Shown here: positions 1-4,856 of the stretch, one piece after another | How positions within the stretch are numbered: the first letter of the stretch is position 1 | Layout of the letters: every line of letters begins with the position of its first letter | From: Cyanobacteriota bacterium | GTDB lineage: Bacteria > Cyanobacteriota > Cyanobacteriia > Leptolyngbyales > Leptolyngbyaceae | Assembly (NCBI GenBank): GCA_027482985.1 | Contig: JAIXVO010000242.1 | Location: forward strand, 1-5,775 | Direction: 5' to 3' | Length of the DNA stretch: 5,775 nt | Program-made: the position numbers and the translations under genes | Notes under the pieces: generated by a model | Databases searched by the model: none | Seen by the model: the letters and a program-made list of their open reading frames with translations, nothing else | Told to the model about the DNA's origin: nothing

Positions 1-111
1 ACCCGTCGAACTGCTGGATAACACCCCGAAAACCCAGACTTATCCAACAACATTTCTAACTAATTCCTTAAGAGAAGGGTATTATCACGCAACTTTGGTA
101 GATAATTGTGC

Positions 112-164
112 ATAAGCAGATGCTTATCCGGCAGATCTGCTGCTGAATATATAATTAGCTAGCT
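112..164. repeat. Cluster of three short palindromes
   Basis: Three perfect dyads lie within 53 bases: ATAAGCA-GA-TGCTTAT at 112-127, GCAGATCTGC at 131-140 and AGCTAGCT at 157-164, separated by A/T-rich sequence. The first two share the element GCAGAT. They could be protein-binding sites for a gene to the left of the window, or remnants of a small hairpin element. Nothing in the sequence assigns a function. Confidence 0.35.
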
Positions 165-210
165 CCGCAACCAGACCTTGCACTCGTCCCGCGAGATTGT
201 GGTTCAGCCC

Positions 211-348
211 GAAAGTACCCAGGAGACTGGGGTTGAGACCGTCGCCCAGAATTTTCGCGGTGTGCACAAGCGTTCAGGAGACTGGGGTTAGGGCAGTTGG
301 CAGAGATCAGGTGTGAGGTGGAAAGTGCTCACGAGACGGGGGTGAGAC
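211..348 (+). repeat. Three degenerate repeats at 55-base period
   Basis: The core CAGGAGACTGGGGTT occurs exactly at 220-234 and 275-289, and a diverged form, CACGAGACGGGGGT, begins at 330. The spacing is 55 bases both times. Copies 1 and 3 also share the preceding GAAAGT-(A/G)-C-(C/T)-C (211 and 321) and the following GAGAC, so they resemble each other more than either resembles copy 2 outside the core. Sequence between the cores is otherwise poorly conserved. GGGACTGGGG-like motifs are common in cyanobacterial short repeats. I see no CRISPR-like conservation and no coding frame. Confidence 0.45.
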
Positions 349-376
349 GGTACACAAGGGCGATCGTGCGTCGCTC

Positions 377-459
377 AGTTAACACAGCAGTGCAGCGGAC
401 TGAGGGGCGATCGCTACTGCGGTTCAGTTCTGTGCCACCGCTGACCTGTGCCGTTATGC
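377..459 (+). other. Putative integron attC site (left)
   Basis: An 83-base imperfect inverted repeat with attC architecture. Outer R boxes are AGTTAAC (377-383) and GTTATGC (453-459), which pair over TAAC/GTTA. After an unpaired stretch come the L boxes: GT-g-CAGCGG (390-398) opposite CCGCTGAC (438-445), leaving G392 unpaired. Six pairs further in, A399 is also unpaired. An extra base, six pairs, then an extra A on the left arm is the pattern attC hairpins use to set recombination polarity, and it places the array direction on the plus strand. The apical part includes a HIP1 octamer (407-414) and a weak stem ACTGA/TCAGT (399-403 with 424-428). A competing 6-bp stem, CTCAGT/ACTGAG (374-379 with 399-404), is possible. 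The R boxes fit the usual RYYYAAC/GTTRRRY consensus only loosely. Confidence 0.48.
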
Positions 460-549
460 GGCTTTAATCTTTCGGTGGTGACGTTATTTGAAGGCTACTT
501 GCTATGTGAAGCGGGGTTAGAAAAATCATTGGTAAGACCGATCGCTTTT

Positions 550-599
550 ATTGATATAAACAACCTCGTGCTTCATCCCACGGGATTGTCTATATCAAT
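550..599 (-). terminator. Long hairpin downstream of the operon
   Basis: A 21-bp imperfect inverted repeat (550-570 with 579-599) with an 8-base loop lies 33 bases past the hydrolase stop codon. The arms agree at 18 of 21 positions. Read as minus-strand RNA, two of the three exceptions become G-U pairs and only one is a true mismatch. Read as plus-strand RNA there are two mismatches and one G-U pair. This asymmetry suggests the structure matters in the operon transcript. The next minus-strand bases are AAAAGCGATC, so no U-tract follows and it is not a standard intrinsic terminator. It may be a 3'-end stabilising or processing structure, or a small inverted-repeat element. Confidence 0.45.
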
Positions 600-632
600 G
601 GCTATTAGTTGCTATAGAGCAGTATCACGACC

Positions 633-1502
633 TTACACTTGAATGGTTTTCACGAACGTTGCCAATTCTTGATTAAACCGTTCTGAGTTTTCCCAATGGG
701 GTGAATGTCCTCCCATCTCATACAGCGAATAGGTGACATCCGATCGCACTGCCTGGAGTTGCTCTGGTGCAGCAGGTAGGACAATCTGATCATCTTTGGC
801 GTGAACTAATAGGATTGGCACGTTCAGATGTTGGTAGAGGGATAGGTAATTTTCGTCTCGCATGGCGATCGTGCGACGTGCCACCATAGGCATCAATACG
901 CTGGTTGCCAAAATGATGTCCTGAGCATCTTTGTTCATGGGATTGGTCGTGAGATGACGATTGAGAAAATTCCATCCCCCAATCTGCTCGTAGAGACTTT
1001 CTGAAAAAATTGCTTGCGCCTGGGGAGCGACGAAGGCTTGTCCAATCTGCGTTTGGAACATCTCCGTCCCCAGTTTGTTGTTGGCTCCAATCAAAACAAC
1101 ACCCACCACATTGCGATCGCCATACTTCATCAAATAATCCCCCATCAGCACCCCGCTCATGGAATGTCCGACTAGCACCAGTTTTTCTAGTTTAAGTTGG
1201 GCAATAATTGCCTGAATGTCAGCGGCAAATAAATCTCGCTGGTTGTAGCTGTCTTCCGTCAAGGGTTTATCCGATTCGCCATGACCGCGATGGTCGAAGG
1301 TCACTAACCGAAATTCTTGAGCCAGATCGCTGGTGACTTGTGCTAGCCATGCAAGATGGCTCATGCCATAGGCGTGGGCAAACAGAATGGGTTGACCGTT
1401 GGGATTGCCCCATTCTTGAACGGATATCGTGATGCCTTGAGCGCCTGTGACTTGGATGCGATCGCGCGGAACAACAGGCTCAGACAAGTTAACTGAATAC
1501 AT
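633..1502 (-). CDS. Alpha/beta fold hydrolase
   Basis: A 289-residue single-domain alpha/beta hydrolase with no signal peptide, so probably cytoplasmic. Family landmarks appear in order: HAYGMS after the third strand (about 43-48, oxyanion region), DHRGHGESDKP (70-80), the nucleophile elbow GHSMSG with Ser114 (112-117), a cap region at roughly 140-225, the acid in AKDDQIV (Asp238, with Asp237 adjacent) and GGHSPHWE with His266. A complete Ser-Asp-His triad is therefore present. The overall shape resembles the esterase / haloperoxidase / enol-lactone hydrolase group, but the substrate cannot be told. The start is fixed by AGGAG (1513-1509) six bases before the ATG. It is the last gene of the minus-strand set, 48 bases after the quinone-oxidoreductase-like gene, which suggests co-transcription and perhaps hydrolysis of an ester or lactone made by the upstream oxidoreductases (inference). 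Confidence 0.93.
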   Translation of the reverse strand: MYSVNLSEPVVPRDRIQVTGAQGITISVQEWGNPNGQPILFAHAYGMSHLAWLAQVTSDLAQEFRLVTFDHRGHGESDKPLTEDSYNQRDLFAADIQAIIAQLKLEKLVLVGHSMSGVLMGDYLMKYGDRNVVGVVLIGANNKLGTEMFQTQIGQAFVAPQAQAIFSESLYEQIGGWNFLNRHLTTNPMNKDAQDIILATSVLMPMVARRTIAMRDENYLSLYQHLNVPILLVHAKDDQIVLPAAPEQLQAVRSDVTYSLYEMGGHSPHWENSERFNQELATFVKTIQV

Positions 1503-1550
1503 GATTTTCTCCTAATTTTTGACTTCGATTTTGAAAAAGGCAATAGCACG

Positions 1551-2549
1551 TTAGACGGTGACGATAATCTTGCCGAGTTGCTCGTTAGATTCCATGTATC
1601 GATAAGCATCGACAATGCGATCGAGGGTAAATTGGTGCTCAGCAATCAAGGGACGAAAGGCACCTGATTGCAATCGCTGATTGATATATTCAATCCCGGT
1701 CTTCAGTCTTGCTGGATGAGCGACAACATGAAAGTTCAGGTGAAACCCCTGCACACGGAAGCCCTTGACGATCGCCGGAACCACCGGAAAAACAGGTAGA
1801 GCACTAGTATCCAACCAGCCATATTCCACAATCAGTCCCTCGGTGGTAACAATGTCTGCCAGTTGCTCTAGGTAAGCACCACTCACGGGGTCAAAGACAA
1901 TATCCGCGCCCTTGCCGTTAGTGATGTCATTGACTCGTGCCGCCATGTTTTCTTCTTCTGTGACGATGACATGCTGCGCGCCTGCCTCAATCAGGCGATC
2001 GCGCTTATCTGCTTTGCGGGTTATAGCAATGCTGACTCCACCAGCATCATTCACCATCTGAATGGCGGCGATGCCCACGCTGCTGCTGGCGGCGGTGATC
2101 GCCACCACGTCGCCCCGTTTCAGTTTGCCAAACTCGATTAAACACCCGTAGGCAGTCAGGTATTGCATCCAAATTGAGGTGCCTTCTGCGGGCGAAAGTT
2201 GGTCTGGATACTTGGCAACATGCAGGACTGGAACAATAGCCATTTCAGCCGCTACGCCGTATTGGTTCAAGCTGAAACCAGGAATCGTGCTGACGCGATC
2301 GCCCACTTGCAACCCGCTCACGTTTGCACCCAAAGCATCAATCACACCTGCGGCTTCGTAGCCAATCCGCGAGGGAAACTGGGCTTGCTCGGTATAGACA
2401 TTTGTGCGGTACATGACTTCGGCGCGGTTGAGTCCCAGGGTTTGTACCTCGATCCGCACTTCGCCCGCTTGAGGTTCGCGCAACGGCTCTGTTTCGATTG
2501 TGAGGACTTCTGGTCCGCCGAATTCATGGAACTTTACAACTTTAGACAT
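1551..2549 (-). CDS. Zinc-free medium-chain (quinone oxidoreductase-like) dehydrogenase
   Basis: A 332-residue protein of the medium-chain dehydrogenase/reductase superfamily, the usual length for this group. The N-terminal GroES-like domain opens with FGGPEVL (10-16), a quinone-oxidoreductase signature. At the position where zinc alcohol dehydrogenases read GHE it has GYEAAG (63-68), and the usual zinc Cys region is GLNRAE (39-44), so the catalytic zinc ligands are absent. The cofactor domain begins with ITAASSSVGIAAIQ (151-164), where serines replace the glycines of the common AAxGGVG loop. Arg178 and Lys179, at the end of the second cofactor-domain strand, would suit NADP(H). Expected reaction: NAD(P)H-dependent reduction of a quinone or activated alkene/carbonyl; the substrate is unknown. 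GGAAG (2561-2557) lies seven bases before the ATG. It sits between the membrane protein (71-base gap) and the hydrolase (48-base gap) in the same operon. Confidence 0.93.
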   Translation of the reverse strand: MSKVVKFHEFGGPEVLTIETEPLREPQAGEVRIEVQTLGLNRAEVMYRTNVYTEQAQFPSRIGYEAAGVIDALGANVSGLQVGDRVSTIPGFSLNQYGVAAEMAIVPVLHVAKYPDQLSPAEGTSIWMQYLTAYGCLIEFGKLKRGDVVAITAASSSVGIAAIQMVNDAGGVSIAITRKADKRDRLIEAGAQHVIVTEEENMAARVNDITNGKGADIVFDPVSGAYLEQLADIVTTEGLIVEYGWLDTSALPVFPVVPAIVKGFRVQGFHLNFHVVAHPARLKTGIEYINQRLQSGAFRPLIAEHQFTLDRIVDAYRYMESNEQLGKIIVTV

Positions 2550-2620
2550 GGTTTTTCTTCCTTTGAATTGACTGATTAGATTGAATTGAGCTGAAATGGC
2601 TCTTGAGCAGATTGAACGGG

Positions 2621-3127
2621 TTAAGCGGCTTTGCGATCGCCCAAAGCACGGCGCACCAAGTAAAGCCCTAACGAAAACTCAGTCACCACAAGTGCCGGAA
2701 CGTAAATCGTGAGAATGAGCCATCCCATTGCACCGACTAGGTTTTGATCGCTGATATGTAGCGCAAAGTTGGGTCCGGCATTCAAGGTATCGATGGTGCC
2801 TTCCAGAAAGAACACCCAAGTTAATACCGAGACCAAGTTCCACTCTTGACGAACTGCGACAATGGTCAGAATTGCCAATACTGCAGCGATGGTGTCACCA
2901 TAGGCAACTTTCTGGAGATAGGCATGACTAAAACTAAAAGCTTTGGCATCAATATGGAGCGGCACTAATGCGACCAAACCAACGTAGCGAAAGATATGAA
3001 TGCTGGCGAGAAATGAAACGATGCGTTTGTGTCCGCCTTCGCGTAACCGATCCCAATTCATCCAAACTAATACTGCCCAGGCGGCAGTGCCGATGACAAT
3101 GCTGAGTTGTAAAAGAATTGCATTCAT
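2621..3127 (-). CDS. Small multi-pass membrane protein, function unknown
   Basis: I do not recognise this protein. The frame is open further upstream, to 3277, but that extension would overlap the end of the dehydrogenase gene and is not membrane-like. AGGAGG (3139-3134) lies six bases before the ATG at 3127, giving 168 residues. Hydrophobic segments, probably helices, are at about 4-23, 36-56, 78-93, 97-115 and 128-158, with basic loops (WDRLREGGHKR at 25-35, and RRALGDRKAA at the C-terminus) that suggest those parts face the cytoplasm. Buried or near-membrane charges include His43/His45, Arg47, Asp78, Glu109 and Asp113. There are no cysteines and no recognisable transporter motif. Lying between two soluble oxidoreductases in one operon, it could export or sense the compound they process, or pass electrons via quinone, but that is guesswork. 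Confidence 0.82.
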   Translation of the reverse strand: MNAILLQLSIVIGTAAWAVLVWMNWDRLREGGHKRIVSFLASIHIFRYVGLVALVPLHIDAKAFSFSHAYLQKVAYGDTIAAVLAILTIVAVRQEWNLVSVLTWVFFLEGTIDTLNAGPNFALHISDQNLVGAMGWLILTIYVPALVVTEFSLGLYLVRRALGDRKAA

Positions 3128-3133
3128 GATGAG

Positions 3134-3139
3134 CCTCCT
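3134..3139 (-). promoter_or_regulatory. Strong ribosome binding site deciding the membrane-protein start
   Basis: AGGAGG on the minus strand sits six bases before the ATG at 3127-3125. It selects this start over the in-frame upstream ATG codons, which have no comparable site and fall inside the preceding gene. Confidence 0.75.
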
Positions 3140-3206
3140 AAAGAGTAAGTGCTGTGTTGAGTGAGTATTGCTTTGGGTGAATGGACTAACCAGAGCAATA
3201 GCATTC

Positions 3207-3953
3207 CTACAGTTGGGTTTGTCCACCATCGACGGCAAGATCGGCTCCAAGCATGTAGCTCGAATCATCAGAAGCAAGAAACAACACCACTTTGGCGATT
3301 TCTTCAGGTTGTCCCAATCGCTTCATTGGTACCATCTCAATCAATGCGGTACCCAACCCTTCAGCAACGTCTTGCGGCAATCCAGTTTTACCGAACAAGG
3401 GCGTTTGGATTGGACCAGGACTCACCGTATTGACGCGAATTCCACGTCCAACCAACTCAGCCGAAAGGGTTCTAGCAAGCGATCGCACTGCTGCTTTACT
3501 CGCAGAATAGACGCTGGCATTGGCAATGCCAGCCACATTTGCGACCGAAGAATTAATCACGACCGAAGCCCCCGAATTTAGCAACGGCGCTGCTTTTTGA
3601 ATCGCGAAGAACACCCCTTTGACATTGACATTGATAATGTGATCAAACAAAGCTTCATCTGTTGCTTCCAGTGGTGCAAAGGGCGCAACGCCAGCGTTGA
3701 GAAATAGCACATCAATGCGATCAAACTGCTCTTGGATCGTTGCAAATACCCGCTCTAAATCAGTCACGTTTGCGACATCAGCTTGGAGTGAGATCGCATC
3801 TGTTCCTAAAGTTTGAACGGCTTCATCCAGCGATCGCTGATTGCGTCCTACAATCACCACCTTTGCGCCTTCTTGAATAAACGCTTGAGCGGTTGCCAAG
3901 CCAATTCCACTGTTTCCACCTGTGATCACAGCGACTTTGTTGTTGAGTTTCAT
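3207..3953 (-). CDS. Short-chain dehydrogenase/reductase (classical SDR)
   Basis: A 248-residue classical short-chain dehydrogenase, complete from end to end. The Rossmann cofactor motif TGGNSGIG is at 11-18. Arg37 in VGRN (35-38) at the end of the second strand suggests NADP(H) preference. ADV with Asp59 contacts the adenine, NAG is at 86-88, and NVNVKG has the structural Asn110. The catalytic Ser is in INSSVA (Ser135/Ser136), followed by Tyr149 and Lys153 in YSASK, then PGPIQTP (179-185) and the C-terminal VDGGQT. Expected chemistry is reversible carbonyl/alcohol interconversion; the substrate is unknown. AGGAG (3965-3961) lies seven bases before the ATG. It is the first structural gene after the regulator, 59 bases downstream, and a copy of the regulator's palindrome lies in that gap, so it probably heads the regulated enzymes. 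The membrane-protein gene follows after 79 bases. Confidence 0.95.
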   Translation of the reverse strand: MKLNNKVAVITGGNSGIGLATAQAFIQEGAKVVIVGRNQRSLDEAVQTLGTDAISLQADVANVTDLERVFATIQEQFDRIDVLFLNAGVAPFAPLEATDEALFDHIINVNVKGVFFAIQKAAPLLNSGASVVINSSVANVAGIANASVYSASKAAVRSLARTLSAELVGRGIRVNTVSPGPIQTPLFGKTGLPQDVAEGLGTALIEMVPMKRLGQPEEIAKVVLFLASDDSSYMLGADLAVDGGQTQL

Positions 3954-3979
3954 GATTTCTCTCCTGAATATGAGAATTG

Positions 3980-3994
3980 TTGACCGACCGGTAA
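3980..3994. promoter_or_regulatory. Putative TetR operator upstream of the SDR gene
   Basis: TTGACCGACCGGTAA, an ACC-N4-GGT dyad, lies 27 bases before the SDR start codon. It shares 13 of its first 14 bases with the palindrome in the regulator's own promoter at 4641-4654, in the opposite orientation. Repetition of an imperfect palindrome in just these two places is the main evidence. Possible sigma-70 elements on the minus strand overlap it: TTTACC (3995-3990) with CATATT (3972-3967), 17-base spacing, or TTGCCC (4006-4001) with AACAAT (3981-3976), 19-base spacing. Neither pair is strong, so the enzymes may be transcribed mainly from the regulator's promoter. Confidence 0.6.
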
Positions 3995-4004
3995 AAAATA
4001 GGGC

Positions 4005-4039
4005 AAAAAAAATTACGCTTTCAGTACAGCTAATACTGA
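4005..4039 (-). terminator. Weak hairpin and T-tract at the end of the regulator gene
   Basis: On the minus strand a 6-bp stem, TCAGTA/TACTGA (4039-4034 with 4026-4021), is followed eight bases later by TTTTTTTT (4012-4005) immediately after the regulator's stop codon, and a second six-T run lies at 3998-3993. The stem is A/T-rich and too far from the T-run for a good intrinsic terminator. It could give partial termination and so different levels of regulator and enzymes. Confidence 0.25.
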
Positions 4040-4594
4040 TTCGGTAATATTGGGTAGATGCGGTTTAAGAAACGCTGCTCGACTAGAAGCTAACGTGCCA
4101 TTGGCAGTAACCACCAGCATTTGCTGTAGCTGTTGGGCAGACAGATCTTGTCGGAAGATTCCTGCTTTTTGCCCGTTGGCGATCACGGTTTCCAGCAGCT
4201 TCCCAATGCGGGAATATTGATACTCCAGCATCTTGGCAACATCGGGATCATGGGGAGCCATTTCAATCAGACTGTTAATGGCAAAACAGCCTTTAGTTTC
4301 CCCTGGCTGGGCTGCGGTATTGGATAAAAGCTGAAACCAAGCCGCGATTGCCCGTTCTGGGGATGGATTACCCAAGGCTTCACGGGTCAGACTGTAAAGC
4401 CGATCAAGGTAGGATTGTAAAGCTTTGAGAAAGAGCGATCGCTTATCGCCAAAAGCTTTGTAGATACTGCCCTTTTGCAGCCCTGTTACCGCCATTAAGT
4501 CAGCTAGAGAAGTTGCCTCATAGCCCCGCTCCCAGAAAGCGTTGATGACGGCTTCCATCACCTCATCAGTATCAAACTCCCGTAAGCGAGCCAT
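4013..4594 (-). CDS. TetR/AcrR family transcriptional regulator
   Basis: A 193-residue TetR-family repressor. The N-terminal helix-turn-helix is clear: FDTDEVMEAVINAFWERGY (7-25), then ATSLADLMAVTGLQ (27-40) and KGSIYKAFGDKRSLF (41-55), the family's recognition helix and its usual continuation. The rest is a helical ligand-binding and dimerisation domain. Cys103 in KGCFAIN is the only cysteine. The frame is open back to 4777, but the chosen ATG has GAGGTG (4606-4601) six bases upstream, and the predicted promoter (-10 at 4630-4625) rules out the upstream ATG at 4636, which lies between -35 and -10. A palindrome in its own promoter implies autoregulation, and the matching site before the SDR gene implies control of the operon. 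The cysteine position resembles the redox-active Cys of E. coli NemR (from memory), so an electrophile signal is possible but unproven. Confidence 0.93.
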   Translation of the reverse strand: MARLREFDTDEVMEAVINAFWERGYEATSLADLMAVTGLQKGSIYKAFGDKRSLFLKALQSYLDRLYSLTREALGNPSPERAIAAWFQLLSNTAAQPGETKGCFAINSLIEMAPHDPDVAKMLEYQYSRIGKLLETVIANGQKAGIFRQDLSAQQLQQMLVVTANGTLASSRAAFLKPHLPNITESVLAVLKA

Positions 4595-4624
4595 CGGTGT
4601 CACCTCTTTTGCCCTACGAGAATC

Positions 4625-4654
4625 ACTATACCCCATTAGGAACCGATCGGTCAA
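4625..4654 (-). promoter_or_regulatory. Sigma-70-type promoter of the regulator gene
   Basis: On the minus strand TTGACC (4654-4649) and TATAGT (4630-4625) match the -35 and -10 consensus at five of six bases each, with an 18-base spacer. Transcription would begin near 4618, giving a leader of about 24 bases with the ribosome binding site at 4606-4601 before the ATG at 4594. The -35 hexamer lies within the operator palindrome, so a bound repressor would block polymerase. Confidence 0.65.
4641..4654. promoter_or_regulatory. Putative TetR operator in the regulator promoter
   Basis: Read on the minus strand the site is TTGACCGATCGGTT, containing the perfect 10-bp palindrome ACCGATCGGT (4642-4651), and it covers the -35 box. 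A near-identical copy is at 3980-3993. GACC-N4-GGTC-like sites are known for TetR-family regulators such as NemR (from memory). A caution is that the central CGATCG is also the core of the HIP1 octamer abundant in this genome, though the flanks here are not HIP1 and the other copy reads CGACCG. Confidence 0.65.
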
Positions 4655-4768
4655 TATTTTGGCGGGGGCCGAGTAGTGCTTTTGCAGCATGAGTTTCTGC
4701 GTTATTCTGGTGCTGAGTAACTCCGGCTGAATTACGGTTTGGAGTCGCGAATCAGGTAAGCGCCAGCC

Positions 4769-4856
4769 GCATAACATTGCGCTGAACCGGAACGGAGCAT
4801 AGGTTTTCTGCCGGGTTGCAAAGGTTATCGCCGTCCGGTTAGCTTAAACGTTATTA
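4769..4856 (+). other. Putative integron attC site (right)
   Basis: An 88-base imperfect inverted repeat with attC layout. The outer R boxes GCATAAC (4769-4775) and GTTATTA (4850-4856) pair over five bases (ATAAC/GTTAT). Unpaired spacers of five (4776-4780) and six (4844-4849) bases follow. The L boxes are GCT-g-AACCGG (4781-4790) opposite CCGGTTAGC (4835-4843), with G4784 unpaired. Six pairs further in, one A of 4791-4792 is extra, then ACGG pairs with CCGT (4831-4834). The apical part is about 35 bases and only weakly paired. Extra base, six pairs, extra A on the left arm is the polarity signature of attC hairpins and gives the same orientation as the site at 377-459. R' coincides with the last codons of the truncated YihY-like pseudogene. 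Match to the strict R-box consensus is partial. Confidence 0.55.

Larger units (their letters stand above)
1..632. other. Non-coding region left of the operon
   Basis: No reading frame here has both a plausible start and protein-like composition. The region holds, in order, a 7-bp inverted repeat (TGGATAA at 15-21 with TTATCCA at 40-46), a group of short palindromes (112-164), three degenerate repeats at 55-base spacing (211-348), an attC-like site (377-459) and a long imperfect hairpin (550-599) downstream of the hydrolase gene. A GTG-started frame at 448-642 begins inside the attC-like site, has no ribosome binding site and overlaps the hydrolase stop, so I do not call it a gene. Confidence 0.7.
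454..4850 (+). mobile_element. Candidate integron gene cassette carrying the operon
   Basis: Inferred from the two attC-like sites. Recombination at G/TT of the left site (453/454) and of the right site (4850/4851) would delimit a 4397-base cassette. In integron cassettes the bases entering the cassette after the upstream attC are complementary to the R'' box of the cassette's own attC. Here GTTATGCGGCT (453-463) is the exact reverse complement of AGCCGCATAAC (4765-4775), 11 of 11, while each site's own two R boxes match imperfectly, as expected at junctions between different units. Oddities: it holds five genes, all against the array direction, with their own promoter and repressor, whereas typical cassettes hold one promoterless gene in array orientation. 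No integrase gene is in the window, so at most this is an array without integrase. Coincidence between two related repeats is the main alternative. Confidence 0.38.

Noticed and set aside
211..348. CRISPR array
   Set aside because: There are only three copies, repeat length and sequence are poorly conserved outside a 15-base core, and there are no cas genes.
448..642. 64-codon plus-strand frame starting with GTG
   Set aside because: It starts inside the attC-like site, has no ribosome binding site, spans the long hairpin, and its product resembles nothing I know.
2199..2579. Long plus-strand frame opposite the quinone-reductase-like gene
   Set aside because: It is antisense to a clearly conserved coding sequence, with low-complexity, non-domain-like composition. 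It is a shadow frame.
3128..3277. N-terminal extension of the membrane protein by 50 codons
   Set aside because: It would overlap the SDR gene by about 70 bases, has no ribosome binding site and is not membrane-like, while AGGAGG sits correctly before the ATG at 3127.
3168..3581. Plus-strand frame opposite the SDR gene
   Set aside because: It lies antisense to the SDR C-terminal half, which has all family motifs, and has no ribosome binding site or recognisable product.
4660..4765. TGGCG...CGCCA and CAGCA...TGCTG inverted repeats upstream of the regulator
   Set aside because: They are five-base matches over long distances, expected by chance.
4595..4777. N-terminal extension of the TetR regulator by 61 codons
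   Set aside because: It would run through the predicted promoter, the operator and part of the attC-like site. TetR proteins usually begin shortly before the helix-turn-helix, and the ATG at 4594 has a good ribosome binding site.
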